DNA of 64,000 nucleotides from Deltaproteobacteria bacterium CG11_big_fil_rev_8_21_14_0_20_47_16 (GTDB lineage Bacteria > UBA10199 > GCA-002796325 > 1-14-0-20-47-16), in NCBI GenBank assembly GCA_002796325.1, contig PCXA01000002.1, forward strand, positions 62,001 through 126,000, read 5' to 3'. The notes beneath the pieces were generated by a model, which was not told where the DNA came from, did no database searches, and saw only the letters and a list, made by a program, of their open reading frames with translations. Below are positions 54,513 to 63,872 of this stretch, piece by piece. Numbering within the stretch: the first letter of the stretch is position 1; each line of letters opens with the position of its first letter. The position numbers were made by a program, and so were the translations under genes.

Positions 54513-55744
54513 ACCACTTCTCCCTCACACACAACCGTTCTCAAAAAGCTTGCACCATAGCGGTACAGGGGCACAATTTCATGATCAACCCCCAGAACCA
54601 CAAGATCAGCCCGCTTTCCAAGCGCAATCGACCCAATATCATGCTCTGCTGCAATGGCATGTGCGGCATTAAGGGTCACACCCAAAAGTGCTTCTTCAGG
54701 TGTAAGGCCCATTTGCGTAATTGCAATTGTCGCGACAAGAAATAGATCCAGGCAAGGTGTTGTATCTGGGTTATAATTGCTGGCAATTGCAACGCGAACA
54801 CCCGCATCAATCATTTTACGAGCTGGTGCATATCGTGTCGCTCCAGCAAAAAAGGTCGTGCCTGGCAAAATGACTGCCGTTGTTCCCGCTTTTGCCAATG
54901 CGGCAATCCCAGTATCTGAAATATATTCCAGATGATCTGCACTGACAGCGCCCACCTCTGCTGCCAGTTGAGCACCACCTCGATCACTAAATTGATCTGC
55001 GTGAACCTTTACCAACATTTTACTTTTTTGGGCAGCTGCAATCATCTTGCGTGCTTCATCACGACGAAACGCATGCTCATCTACACAAACATCAAAGAAT
55101 TGGGCTAAGTGATCAGCTCTCACTGCAGGAATAATCTTTTTAATGATGTCATTAACACGTGATGCACGCGCCTTTGAAAGAACCCTCCCTACAAATAGCG
55201 TTGGAATAAAGCGCTCTACATGATTATCACCCAATGCCCGCACAACATTGAGCAGCTTAAGCTCAGATTCCTCAGCATAACCATAACCACTTTTAACTTC
55301 GATAGTCGTAACACCATGCCGTAAAACCTCATCCGCTCGCTCAGAAGCATGCTCAAACAACACATCAAAATGAGACTCTTGTGTTGCGCGCATGATCGGT
55401 AGGAAATCTGGTTTTCCAAAAGTATCCTTTTTGTACTGACCATGCACCAAATGGGTATGGCTATCGATCAAACCTGGCATGACAACTCCACCGTCAGCAT
55501 CAATGCGCACCTCTCCAACTGTTCTGGGGAGTACAGGCTCTTTGCCGTCAGGTCCAAACCATGTGATCCGCCCGTGCATACACCGGATTGCAGCATTACG
55601 AATCACACCCAGACGACCCAATCGACCTCGTCCAGGCTGCATAGTGACCAATCGACCAATATTTTCAATAAGGAGTGATTCCGGATGATGCATTCGGCGT
55701 TTACGGAGCTTCGGTCCCCTCTTTCGCGGAAGCTTTTTAAACAT
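54485..55744 (-). CDS. hutI: imidazolonepropionase
   Basis: 419 residues. Amidohydrolase that opens imidazolone propionate to formiminoglutamate. Metal motif PGLIDSHTHLVHG, KSGYGYAEESELKLL, VHADQFSDRGG, SADHLEYIS and SNYNPDTTPCLDL are diagnostic. The N-terminus has an extra basic stretch (KKLPRKRGPKLRKRR) before the usual start region; a Met at residue 18 is an alternative but has no ribosome site. Fourteen bases downstream of efp, so co-transcribed with it. Confidence 0.93.
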   Translation of the reverse strand: MFKKLPRKRGPKLRKRRMHHPESLLIENIGRLVTMQPGRGRLGRLGVIRNAAIRCMHGRITWFGPDGKEPVLPRTVGEVRIDADGGVVMPGLIDSHTHLVHGQYKKDTFGKPDFLPIMRATQESHFDVLFEHASERADEVLRHGVTTIEVKSGYGYAEESELKLLNVVRALGDNHVERFIPTLFVGRVLSKARASRVNDIIKKIIPAVRADHLAQFFDVCVDEHAFRRDEARKMIAAAQKSKMLVKVHADQFSDRGGAQLAAEVGAVSADHLEYISDTGIAALAKAGTTAVILPGTTFFAGATRYAPARKMIDAGVRVAIASNYNPDTTPCLDLFLVATIAITQMGLTPEEALLGVTLNAAHAIAAEHDIGSIALGKRADLVVLGVDHEIVPLYRYGASFLRTVVCEGEVVWRHHGYNL

Positions 55745-55758
55745 GAAATTGAGCCCCC

Positions 55759-56316
55759 CTAGGCTCGCTCTTGATACTCACCTGTTTCAGTATTGACGAC
55801 AATTTTGTCACCAGCCTGAATAAATGTTGGAACCTTCACTACAAGACCAGTTTCCAATGTGGCGCTCTTAAAGGAACCCGATGCAGTACCACGTTTAATG
55901 GTCGGCTCTGCATCCGCGACTGTTAATGTCACCGACATTGGCAAATCAACCCCGATTGGACTTCCTTCATACATTTCCAATTGAACCTTGCAGCCCGGCA
56001 ACATAAAATTGACCAAGCTCCCAATATAGTCTTTCGGCAAAGCAATCTGCTCAAAATTTTCTGTGTTCATGAAGTGAAAGAAATCATCATCAGCATACAA
56101 ATACTCAACTTCGTGCTGTTCAAATGTTACTTTCTCGAGCTTTTCGTCGGACCCAAATCGCTTTTCCATCTGAGTGCCATTTTTAATACTGCGGAGTTTG
56201 GTCTGAACCATACCACGCCAGTTACCAGGGGTAACATGGACAATGCTCATCGCGCGATAGAGTTGACCATCCAGCAGAATGATATTACCAACTTTGAGTT
56301 GAGTTGCTGTAATCAT
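55759..56316 (-). CDS. efp: translation elongation factor P, variant tip loop
   Basis: 185 residues, three beta-barrel domains of normal length. EF-P rescues ribosomes stalled at polyproline. The conserved loop that carries the modified lysine in E. coli (PGKGQ) reads PGNWRG here, so the position equivalent to Lys34 is Asn32, next to Trp33 and Arg34. The rest is conventional, including the C-terminal KVPTFIQAGDKIVVNTETGEY. AGGAG lies 7 nt before the ATG. First gene of an efp-hutI-hutG-OMP unit. No EpmA or EarP gene is in the window. Confidence 0.94.
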   Translation of the reverse strand: MITATQLKVGNIILLDGQLYRAMSIVHVTPGNWRGMVQTKLRSIKNGTQMEKRFGSDEKLEKVTFEQHEVEYLYADDDFFHFMNTENFEQIALPKDYIGSLVNFMLPGCKVQLEMYEGSPIGVDLPMSVTLTVADAEPTIKRGTASGSFKSATLETGLVVKVPTFIQAGDKIVVNTETGEYQERA

Positions 56317-56406
56317 GAATAGACTCCTACTTTAAAATCCGTTGTTCTTTCAAGGATTTACCAGAAAAAGTCAAGTTTATTGAGGAGTAGAACCGCTACT
56401 TTGAAA

Positions 56407-57090
56407 TTATTGGATCCATTCATCCATGGCTTCATTCGTCCAATAATCGCCAACCAAATGCGGACCTTCTGGCTCAGCATCTGCCACATCAGTTGGTGCA
56501 TTATCAACGCCAACCAACATTGTCTTCTGAGCAGATATTGCAGAACCCCTTGCAACGAGATCCTGATTATAGAAGAATTTTAGATCAAAGCTGCCACTAT
56601 TAATAATTCTGACAGAACCATCTGGAACGTCATTCACAAATGAAATCTTCATCGTCCCTTTGACACGTTTATATGATGGTCTGTTCGAACTACCGTCATT
56701 GTACTCGTAATCAGAGGTTACAAATTGTTTATCACCTTCTTGCTGAACTTTAAATGAAAGCGTTTGCTTTGTTCCATCTTCCAACTTCTTGGTAATTTTG
56801 ACAGTTGCTGTATGAGCAGACTTCCGTGTCGCTTCAACAGTCACTGTTTCTGAGTCACTGGCCTTCGCCCAACCATAATTTGCGGTTACGGGATTTGTGG
56901 CAGCTTCCGTCGCAACGTTAATATCTTTGCTCACATCTGTCTTATTCTCAGGTGGATAATTTGTAAGATCACTCATCACAGAAGTTGCAGGACCACTATA
57001 TCCCTCGTTGAATGCGCGACACCCTGATACAACAGTAATAAGCGCTAAGAAAATGAAACAGGAAAACAACTGTGTGCAGACGCGATTCAT
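56407..57090 (-). CDS. hypothetical lipoprotein
   Basis: 227 residues from the ATG at 57090, chosen for AAGGAG 8 nt upstream and because it places a lipoprotein signal (LFSCFIFLALITVVSGC) at the N-terminus; the lipobox is VSGC at about residue 23. The mature part is polar and beta-rich with no recognised domain (VTVEATRKSAHTATVKITK, TLSFKVQQEGDKQFV). It lies between TlpA and efp on the same strand; the 98-bp leader has its own promoter candidate. Confidence 0.7.
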   Translation of the reverse strand: MNRVCTQLFSCFIFLALITVVSGCRAFNEGYSGPATSVMSDLTNYPPENKTDVSKDINVATEAATNPVTANYGWAKASDSETVTVEATRKSAHTATVKITKKLEDGTKQTLSFKVQQEGDKQFVTSDYEYNDGSSNRPSYKRVKGTMKISFVNDVPDGSVRIINSGSFDLKFFYNQDLVARGSAISAQKTMLVGVDNAPTDVADAEPEGPHLVGDYWTNEAMDEWIQ

Positions 57091-57127
57091 ATCAACAACT
57101 CCTTCCAAAGTTAGATGTGATCTATTC

Positions 57128-57156
57128 ACTATAGGTTTCGGCAGATTGATGAAAAA
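57128..57156 (-). promoter_or_regulatory. candidate promoter of the 56.4-kb lipoprotein gene
   Basis: TTTTTC at 57156-57151, a 17-bp spacer and TATAGT at 57133-57128 on the minus strand, about 38 nt before the ATG. The -35 is weak. Confidence 0.35.
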
Positions 57157-57188
57157 GTTGCGTCCTTTTTCAAAGATTTTCACTTTTT

Positions 57189-57728
57189 TTATTTAGAATA
57201 TTCGGAAATCTTGGAATTCAAATATGAGATCATTACTGTTGAATTCCAGTCCTGAGCACCTATGAATTTGCGAATAATCCTTCCGTCCGGACTCACAATA
57301 TATGTCTCAGGCAAAGCATACGTCCCAAACTGATCTGCAACAGCCCCTTTAGTGTCCATAAGTACTTTAAATTGTATAGTTTTTTTCCGGTTTAACGTTT
57401 GTATTGCCTTCCAACCGTTGTTGTCCCCGGTCGCATCCAAACTAATTCCTAAAATAGCAATGCCAGGGTTGTCATGATAGCGAGCTGCCATATCATTAAA
57501 TTCTGGAAACTCCTGCATACAGGTCCCACACCAAGTTGCCCAGAAGTGGACGATTAAAAGTTTTCCCTGATAATCCGCGAGGCTCACTTGCTTTTGGGTT
57601 TCATCCTGAAGAGAAAACGATGGCGCAGCATCCCCCACCTTCAACCCCTCAGGATGCCAAGTCACAAAGCAATAGACCGCTACAGCAATTGCTGTAGCGG
57701 TCAGAAATGCTCGAACAGTTGAATTCAT
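57189..57728 (-). CDS. TlpA/ResA-type thiol-disulfide oxidoreductase
   Basis: 179 residues: one N-terminal membrane anchor (about residues 6-25) then a periplasmic thioredoxin fold with active site HFWATWCGTCMQEFPEF and the cis-Pro in YALPETYIVSPDG. Such proteins reduce disulfides, often during cytochrome c maturation. Its ATG overlaps the rplQ stop (TAATG), so it is translated as the last gene of the ribosomal operon, an unusual attachment. Confidence 0.88.
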   Translation of the reverse strand: MNSTVRAFLTATAIAVAVYCFVTWHPEGLKVGDAAPSFSLQDETQKQVSLADYQGKLLIVHFWATWCGTCMQEFPEFNDMAARYHDNPGIAILGISLDATGDNNGWKAIQTLNRKKTIQFKVLMDTKGAVADQFGTYALPETYIVSPDGRIIRKFIGAQDWNSTVMISYLNSKISEYSK

Positions 57729-58225
57729 TAGGCAGTTTTGGCCTTAGCCGTCTTTTTAGCTGCAGGCTTCTTCGCCGCAGCTTTCGCACTCTTTGGTGCA
57801 GCTGACTTCGCTGTCTTGGAGGCTGCCTTCTTAGCCTTAGGTGCTGGTGCAGCAGTCACCGAACCAATTTCAGCAGATAGGTACTCGATAATCGCCATTG
57901 GCGCATTGTCACCATGTCGGTTACCCAAGCGCATAATGCGTGTATATCCACCATTGCGGGCCTTAAAGCGATCCGCCAAATTGGTGAATAGCTTTTGGAT
58001 CGCATTATCATTCTGCACATAGCGCAATGCACGCCTACGTGCAGACAGTGAACCATCTTTACCAAGGCTTACCATCCAGTCGGCCCAACGGCGCAACTCT
58101 TTGGCTTTTGGTAATGTTGTTTCAATGCGATCATGCAAAATTAATGATGACAACATATTGCGGAACAAAGCCAAGCGATGGCTTGTGGTCCGACCTAATT
58201 TACGAGAATCTACTAAGTGACGCAT
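57728..58225 (-). CDS. rplQ: 50S ribosomal protein L17 with a basic C-terminal tail
   Basis: 165 residues. The L17 core is conventional to about residue 120 ([43 protein letters not shown]). Residues 121-165 form an Ala/Lys/Pro repeat tail (units such as AAKKPAAKK) like histone H1 or nucleoid proteins, extending the usual length by about 45. Three bases after rpoA. Confidence 0.96.
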   Translation of the reverse strand: MRHLVDSRKLGRTTSHRLALFRNMLSSLILHDRIETTLPKAKELRRWADWMVSLGKDGSLSARRRALRYVQNDNAIQKLFTNLADRFKARNGGYTRIMRLGNRHGDNAPMAIIEYLSAEIGSVTAAPAPKAKKAASKTAKSAAPKSAKAAAKKPAAKKTAKAKTA

Positions 58226-58228
58226 AAC

Positions 58229-59239
58229 TTACTCCACATCCTTTGGCCGATACTTTTCAGCATCGCCTGTGTTAAACCCATCTAATTTCATACCGAGGGA
58301 CAAGCCCATCTCGGCAAGAATTTCCTTAATTTCATTCAATGACTTGCGACCAAAGTTTTTGGTACGCAACATTTCTGGCTCAGAGCGCTGGCACAACTCA
58401 CCGATGAAGCGAATGTTTGCATTCTGTAAGCAATTCGCAGAACGGACAGACAATTCAAGTTCGTCCACGCGGCGATAAAGATTTTCGTTCAACGCTGGGC
58501 GATCCTGTTGAATTTCCAATTCCACTGGCTCATCAATTTCTTCAAAACTAATGAACACTTGGAGTTGTTCCTTCAAGATCTTGGCTGCAAAAGCAACAGC
58601 ATCCTCTGGAGCAACTGATCCGTTGGTCCAGACTTCCAAAATCAAACGATCGTAGTCTGTCATTTGGCCAACGCGTGCGTTTGTTACATTGAAGTTCACC
58701 TTCAAAACAGGTGAATAAATGGAATCAATTGGAATCACGCCGATAACCGCATTCTCATCTTTGTTACGATCTGCCGGGACATAGCCCTTGCCCATACGGA
58801 CAAACAGTTCCATGTCGAGCTTTGAATCAGGTGCCAAAGTCGCAATATGTAAATCTGGATTCAAAACTGTCACTGAAGATGGCACTTCAATATCTTTGGC
58901 TGTTAAAACTTTTTCACCAGTTGCTTTAATTTTCAATGTCTCACGATCACCAGTATGCAACTGAAGGCGCAATTCTTTGAGGTTCAAAATAATATCTGTA
59001 ACATCCTCACGCACGCCCGGAATTGTTGAAAACTCATGTTGCACGCCATCGATCTTAACGGCAGCAACTGCAGCACCTTGGAGTGAAGACAGCAAGATGC
59101 GGCGCAGTGAGTTACCAAGCGTAATACCAAATCCACGCTCAAGAGGCTTCACTTCAAACTTACCATATGTTGGTGTCAGTGTTTCTCTTTCAATTTCGAG
59201 CCCACGGGGACGAATCAAACTCCGCCAATTACGATACAT
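58229..59239 (-). CDS. rpoA: DNA-directed RNA polymerase subunit alpha
   Basis: 336 residues from the ATG at 59239, with GGAGG 8 nt upstream; a TTG six codons earlier is rejected. N-terminal assembly domain ([23 protein letters not shown]) and C-terminal DNA/activator-binding domain with helix-hairpin-helix ([18 protein letters not shown]). Core enzyme scaffold. Between rpsD and rplQ as in the standard alpha operon. Confidence 0.97.
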   Translation of the reverse strand: MYRNWRSLIRPRGLEIERETLTPTYGKFEVKPLERGFGITLGNSLRRILLSSLQGAAVAAVKIDGVQHEFSTIPGVREDVTDIILNLKELRLQLHTGDRETLKIKATGEKVLTAKDIEVPSSVTVLNPDLHIATLAPDSKLDMELFVRMGKGYVPADRNKDENAVIGVIPIDSIYSPVLKVNFNVTNARVGQMTDYDRLILEVWTNGSVAPEDAVAFAAKILKEQLQVFISFEEIDEPVELEIQQDRPALNENLYRRVDELELSVRSANCLQNANIRFIGELCQRSEPEMLRTKNFGRKSLNEIKEILAEMGLSLGMKLDGFNTGDAEKYRPKDVE

Positions 59240-59266
59240 AGTGTGAACCTCCGGCAAAAAGTTAGT

Positions 59267-59896
59267 TTACTTGGAATACAATTCAACAATCAACTGTGGC
59301 TTGATGTGACCCATCACAAGCTGTTCACCAGCTGGATACGCCATCAACTGTGCTGAGTAATCATCTTTGTTGAGGCTCACCCATTCTGGCAAACCACGAC
59401 GCTCAGCACCCGCCAATGCTTCATTGATACGGGCAATCTTACGACTCTTTTCAGCCACTGCAACCACATCACCCTGCTGCACGAGATAAGACGGAATATT
59501 CACGCGCTTACCATTCACAGTAAAATGACCTTGACGCACTAACTGACGGGCCTCTTCACGTGAACGACCAAATCCCATGCGGCACACCAAATTATCCAGG
59601 CGGCGTTCAAGCAAGAGAATCAGGTTATCACCTGTAATGCCCTTCATACGTTCAGCCATCGAGAAATACCGACGGAACTGACGTTCCAGAATTCCATAAA
59701 TACGCTTCACCTTCTGCTTTTCGCGAAGTTGGGTACCGTATTCGGACTGTTTTTTACGAGCCTGACCATGCTGGCCAGGAGCATATTGCCGACGCTCAAT
59801 GGCGCACTTATCGGAGAAGCAACGGTCACCCTTTAAAAAGAGCTTGATGCCTTCACGACGGCAGAGTCTGCAAACTGAATCACAATAACGAGCCAC
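59267..59896 (-). CDS. rpsD: 30S ribosomal protein S4 (zinc-binding form)
   Basis: 209 residues. Primary 16S rRNA-binding protein. The four zinc ligands known from the Thermus protein are present at the same positions, Cys9, Cys12, Cys26 and Cys31, unlike the Cys-free form of many proteobacteria. The S4 RNA-binding domain ([20 protein letters not shown]) follows. Ten bases after rpsK. Confidence 0.97.
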   Translation of the reverse strand: MARYCDSVCRLCRREGIKLFLKGDRCFSDKCAIERRQYAPGQHGQARKKQSEYGTQLREKQKVKRIYGILERQFRRYFSMAERMKGITGDNLILLLERRLDNLVCRMGFGRSREEARQLVRQGHFTVNGKRVNIPSYLVQQGDVVAVAEKSRKIARINEALAGAERRGLPEWVSLNKDDYSAQLMAYPAGEQLVMGHIKPQLIVELYSK

Positions 59897-59905
59897 AATT
59901 CCTCC

Positions 59906-60358
59906 TTATACTCGACGACGTTTGGGGGGACGGCAACCATTGTGAGGAATGGCGGTAACGTCCCGAATGTAAGAAATTTTAATACCTGAATTCGCAATCG
60001 CACGAAGTGCTGATTCACGGCCCACTCCTGGACCCTTCACATGCACAACAACTGAACGCATGCCACATTCTCTGGCTTTGCGTGCGGCCTCTTCACCTGC
60101 AATCTGTGCTGCAAATGGGGTGCTCTTACGGCTTCCTTTAAATCCTTTAGAACCTGAACTTGACCAACAGAGTACATGCCCCTGTGGATCCGTGAAGGTA
60201 ATAATGGTATTGTTAAATGTCGCCAATACATGTGCAAACCCAGTAGCAACATTCTTCTTTCCTTTTTTAACACGTACCTTCACAGGTGCAGCAGCTTCTG
60301 TAGCTTCAACTGGGGCAGCCTTCTTTTCTTTTTTGGTTTCTTTCACTTCTTCAGCCAT
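59906..60358 (-). CDS. rpsK: 30S ribosomal protein S11 with N-terminal extension
   Basis: 150 residues. The S11 core starts near residue 34 ([21 protein letters not shown]) and ends with the invariant [13 protein letters not shown]. The first 33 residues are a Lys/Glu/Ala-rich extension, longer than the usual short N-terminus. Located between rpsM and rpsD. Confidence 0.97.
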   Translation of the reverse strand: MAEEVKETKKEKKAAPVEATEAAAPVKVRVKKGKKNVATGFAHVLATFNNTIITFTDPQGHVLCWSSSGSKGFKGSRKSTPFAAQIAGEEAARKARECGMRSVVVHVKGPGVGRESALRAIANSGIKISYIRDVTAIPHNGCRPPKRRRV

Positions 60359-60384
60359 ATCTCAACTCCTGTTAGTAATAAGTA

Positions 60385-60771
60385 TTACTTGCTGGTTGGC
60401 GCCTGTTTCTTGCCTGCAATTGCAACGCGTGGGCGACCTTTTGCAGTACGCGCATTTGTCTTCGAACGTTGACCACGGGCAGGCAAACGCTTGATATGAC
60501 GCAAACCACGGTAAGTACCCGTATCCTTGAGCAACTTGATATTACCAGAAATTTCGCGACGCAAATCACCTTCCACTTTGTAAATGGATTCGATCATATC
60601 ACGAATCTTGGCGATCTCGCCTTCGCTCAACTTCTCAGCACGCAAATCTTTGTCAATGCCGGCCTTGTCTAGAATTTCAATGGCATTGGTTGGGCCAATT
60701 CCATAAATGTAGCGAAGGGCAATACGAACCTTTTTCTTCGCGGGAATGTCTACACCTGCAATACGTGGCAT
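60385..60771 (-). CDS. rpsM: 30S ribosomal protein S13
   Basis: 128 residues. Starts [26 protein letters not shown]; helix-two-turn-helix core and basic tail [18 protein letters not shown]...ARTAKGRPR. Contacts 16S rRNA head and tRNAs. Follows rpmJ by 4 bp. Confidence 0.97.
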   Translation of the reverse strand: MPRIAGVDIPAKKKVRIALRYIYGIGPTNAIEILDKAGIDKDLRAEKLSEGEIAKIRDMIESIYKVEGDLRREISGNIKLLKDTGTYRGLRHIKRLPARGQRSKTNARTAKGRPRVAIAGKKQAPTSK

Positions 60772-60775
60772 ATGC

Positions 60776-60889
60776 TTATCCTTGTTTCTGTTTGTGTTTT
60801 GGATTTGAACAAATCACCCGAACAACCCCATTGCGACGGATAACTTTGCACTTATCACAAATCTTTTTAACTGATGATCTTACTTTCAT
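60776..60889 (-). CDS. rpmJ: 50S ribosomal protein L36 (zinc-binding form)
   Basis: 37 residues, [20 protein letters not shown], then [16 protein letters not shown]. Zinc ligands Cys11, Cys14, Cys27 and His32 are all present. GAGGATGCT precedes the ATG at 60889. In its normal place between infA and rpsM. Confidence 0.97.
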   Translation of the reverse strand: MKVRSSVKKICDKCKVIRRNGVVRVICSNPKHKQKQG

Positions 60890-60896
60890 AGCATCC

Positions 60897-61115
60897 TCAC
60901 TTCACGCGGAACGTAATACGCCCACGAGTTAAATCATAAGGCGACAACTCCACTTTGACACGATCGCCCGGTAAAATTTTAATAAAGTACATCCGCATCT
61001 TACCCGAAATATGGGCCAAGACCTGATGACCATTGTCGAGTTTCACTTGAAACATTGCGTTGGGCAAAGTTTCAAGTACCGTACCTTCCATTTCAATTGC
61101 ATCTTCTTTAGCCAT
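60897..61115 (-). CDS. infA: translation initiation factor IF-1
   Basis: 72 residues, a single S1-type OB fold ([41 protein letters not shown]). Binds the 30S A site during initiation. Between map and rpmJ, 7 bp before the latter. Confidence 0.97.
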   Translation of the reverse strand: MAKEDAIEMEGTVLETLPNAMFQVKLDNGHQVLAHISGKMRMYFIKILPGDRVKVELSPYDLTRGRITFRVK

Positions 61116-61142
61116 TCATTCCTCAAAAAATTCTTTAACAAA

Positions 61143-61889
61143 TCAATGTAAACTCAAGATATCTGGACCATTTTCCGTGACTGCCACGGAGTGTTCAAAA
61201 TGGGCGGAGGGCTTAGCATCTGCCGTCACAACTGTCCAGTCATCTGATAAAAGCTTAACCGCGCCCGTTCCCTCGTTCACCATGGGCTCAACCGCCAAAA
61301 CCATACCCGCCTTGAGCCTTAAACCCGATCCGGCCACCCCATAATTGGGCACTTGGGGTTCCTCATGGAGACTGCGGCCAATACCATGACCGACATAATC
61401 CCTAACAATTCCAAAGCCTTCGGCCTCAACATGCTGCTGAATTGCCGCTCCAACATCCCCCAGGCGGTTCCCAGGAACCATCAGTGCAATCCCTTTTGCC
61501 AGGGCCTCCTGAGTAATGCTTAGAAGGCGCTCTGTACGAGGTGGAATCTGACCAATGGCAAAGGTCATTGCGTGGTCACCATAAAAACCATCCAAAATCA
61601 CACCGCAATCCACGCTAACAATGTCACCTTCAACCAAGGGACGCTTATTGGGGATTCCATGAACCACTTCCTCATTAATGGAAGTGCAGAGTGTCGCAGG
61701 AAAGCCACGATATCCCAAAAAAGCCGGCTTACCACCGCGCTCCTTAATAATTTCAAAGGCGACACGATCCAAATCTTGAGTTGTCACTCCAGGTACAATC
61801 TGTGTTGCTAAGGTTTTCATTACCTCAACAACCACTTGATTCGCCCGACGCATTTTTTCAATTTCGGCCTTGGATTTGAGTATGATCAT
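61143..61889 (-). CDS. map: type I methionine aminopeptidase
   Basis: 248 residues from the ATG at 61889 (MIILKSKAEIEKMRRANQVV), one base after the adk stop; a 22-residue upstream extension runs into adk and is rejected. Pita-bread fold with metal ligands in VSVDCGVILDGFYGDHAMTF, GHGIGRSLHEEP, VEPMV and HSVAVTE. Removes the initiator Met from nascent chains. Confidence 0.95.
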   Translation of the reverse strand: MIILKSKAEIEKMRRANQVVVEVMKTLATQIVPGVTTQDLDRVAFEIIKERGGKPAFLGYRGFPATLCTSINEEVVHGIPNKRPLVEGDIVSVDCGVILDGFYGDHAMTFAIGQIPPRTERLLSITQEALAKGIALMVPGNRLGDVGAAIQQHVEAEGFGIVRDYVGHGIGRSLHEEPQVPNYGVAGSGLRLKAGMVLAVEPMVNEGTGAVKLLSDDWTVVTADAKPSAHFEHSVAVTENGPDILSLH

Positions 61890-61890
61890 C

Positions 61891-62550
61891 TCAACTCGTT
61901 TTTCCGATTGCGGACAGCAAACGCTGTTCAATCTCCTCCACCGACCCAACACCATTTATTGTCTTCAAAATTCCTTGTTGCTTATAATATTCTGCCAACG
62001 GCAATGTTTCCTTCCGATACACTTCCAAGCGCTTACGAGCTGTTTCAATTGTGTCATCAGGTCTCTGATATAGCGGACCATTACAACTGTCACACTGCCC
62101 TGCTGCCTTGGATGGTCGAAACTCCACATGATAACTGGCACCACATTTTTTACAGAGCCAGCGACCTGAAAGCCGCTTCAACAAATCTGAATCGGGAACC
62201 ACAATTTCACAGACCACATCCAAACGACTATCTACAGACTTTAGCATTTGGTCCAACGCAGTTGCCTGAGGCACCGTGCGAGGAAAACCATCTAAAATAT
62301 AACCATTCACACAATCTGGCTGGGTGATTCGATCCCGCATGAGGCCAATCATGACATCATCCGGGACCAACACCCCGCGCTCCATATAATCTTTAGCCTT
62401 TAAACCCAACTCTGTTCCTGCAGCCAAGGCCTGTCTCAACATATCACCCGTCGAAAGTTGAGGAATACCAAACTGGCGGCGCAACACCTCGGACTGAGTG
62501 CCCTTTCCTGAACCAGGTGCACCTAAAAGCAACAACCGTAGTGCCACCAT
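61891..62550 (-). CDS. adk: adenylate kinase (zinc-LID form)
   Basis: 219 residues. P-loop GAPGSGKGTQ, NMP-binding STGDMLRQA and VLDGFPRT-type IDGFPRT region (GYILDGFPRTVPQA), and a long LID with four Cys (CKKC and CDSC) that bind zinc. Interconverts ATP, ADP and AMP. Its start overlaps the secY stop (TAATG). Confidence 0.96.
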   Translation of the reverse strand: MVALRLLLLGAPGSGKGTQSEVLRRQFGIPQLSTGDMLRQALAAGTELGLKAKDYMERGVLVPDDVMIGLMRDRITQPDCVNGYILDGFPRTVPQATALDQMLKSVDSRLDVVCEIVVPDSDLLKRLSGRWLCKKCGASYHVEFRPSKAAGQCDSCNGPLYQRPDDTIETARKRLEVYRKETLPLAEYYKQQGILKTINGVGSVEEIEQRLLSAIGKTS

Positions 62551-63851
62551 TATCCAGCCCGCCCCTTAAAGCGACCACCACTGGAACCAGACATAAAACC
62601 ATCGTAATTGCGCGACAGTAGGTGTGTTTCAATCTGTGCAATCGTATCCATCGCCACACCCACCACAATCAATAGGGATGTTCCGCCAAATGTTACCGCC
62701 AAAAGACCTGGAATCTGAAACTGATTACTTAGAATCGATGGAAGCAAACATACAAATGACAAGTAAGCAGCACCACCTACAGTAATTCGCGTCAGAACTC
62801 GGTCAATATAATCAGACGTTGCCTTTCCGGGGCGCAGCCCAGGAACATAGCCACCATATTTACGAAGGTTATCGGCAACGTCCACAGGATTAAAAGTCAC
62901 AGCTGTATAAAAAAATGTGAAAAAAACAATCAATGCAACATACAATGTATCATGCATCCAACCTTGTCCTAATTCTTGCGCAAACGCCTTCAGTGTTTCA
63001 TTTGGCATAAACTGAACAATCGTTGCAGGAAACATAATGAGGGATGATGCAAAAATAGGTGGAATCACACCCGACATATTCAGCTTGAGCGGCAAATGGG
63101 TTGCCTGCCCACCATACATTTTACGTCCCACAACCCGCTTGGCGTACTGAACAGGTATACGACGTTGTGCACGTTCAAAATACACAATGAATGTAATGAT
63201 TGCTGCAATGAAGGCAAGAATAAGCAAAAACCCAAAGAGGCCATACTGGCTCCTGTTACTCCATGCTGCCACAATACCAGGCGGAATACGCGTTACGATA
63301 CCGGCAAAGATAATCAGTGAAATACCATTACCAATGCCACGTTCTGTAATTTGCTCACCTAGCCACATCAGGAAGCAAGTTCCTGCTGTCAATGTCACCA
63401 TAGTGGATACACAAAACGCCACAATACTCATACCTGGCAACATAATACCTTGTTGAACCAATCCATAGCTAATACCAAACGACTGCACAAGGCTCAGCAC
63501 AACAGTGCTATATCGAGTATACTGAGTGATCTTCTTGCGACCACTATCCCCCTCTTTTTGCATTTCTGCAATTGCAGGCACTGCAACTGCCAAAAGCTGA
63601 AAGATAATAGATGCCGAGATATAGGGCATAATACCTAACGCAAAGACAGAGAAGCGCTCTAATGCACCACCTGAAAAGAGATTAAAAATGTCAAAGACCG
63701 TTCCAGGCTTTAGCAATTTCGCCAATGCACTGGTATTCACACCTGGGGTTGGTACATAAATACCGATTCGATATAACCCCAACATCGCAACCGTAAACAA
63801 TATCCGGCGTCGAAGTTCTGGAATCTTGGCTAAATTTCCGACTGTTGCCAC
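62550..63851 (-). CDS. secY: protein translocase subunit SecY
   Basis: 433 residues with ten membrane helices. Channel subunit of the SecYEG translocon. Typical segments are [22 protein letters not shown] trimmed family pattern, [18 protein letters not shown]-like [30 protein letters not shown] and the plug helix region. In its usual place between rplO and adk. Confidence 0.96.
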   Translation of the reverse strand: MATVGNLAKIPELRRRILFTVAMLGLYRIGIYVPTPGVNTSALAKLLKPGTVFDIFNLFSGGALERFSVFALGIMPYISASIIFQLLAVAVPAIAEMQKEGDSGRKKITQYTRYSTVVLSLVQSFGISYGLVQQGIMLPGMSIVAFCVSTMVTLTAGTCFLMWLGEQITERGIGNGISLIIFAGIVTRIPPGIVAAWSNRSQYGLFGFLLILAFIAAIITFIVYFERAQRRIPVQYAKRVVGRKMYGGQATHLPLKLNMSGVIPPIFASSLIMFPATIVQFMPNETLKAFAQELGQGWMHDTLYVALIVFFTFFYTAVTFNPVDVADNLRKYGGYVPGLRPGKATSDYIDRVLTRITVGGAAYLSFVCLLPSILSNQFQIPGLLAVTFGGTSLLIVVGVAMDTIAQIETHLLSRNYDGFMSGSSGGRFKGRAG

Positions 63852-63872
63852 GTATCAAATCCCCCGGTTGAT

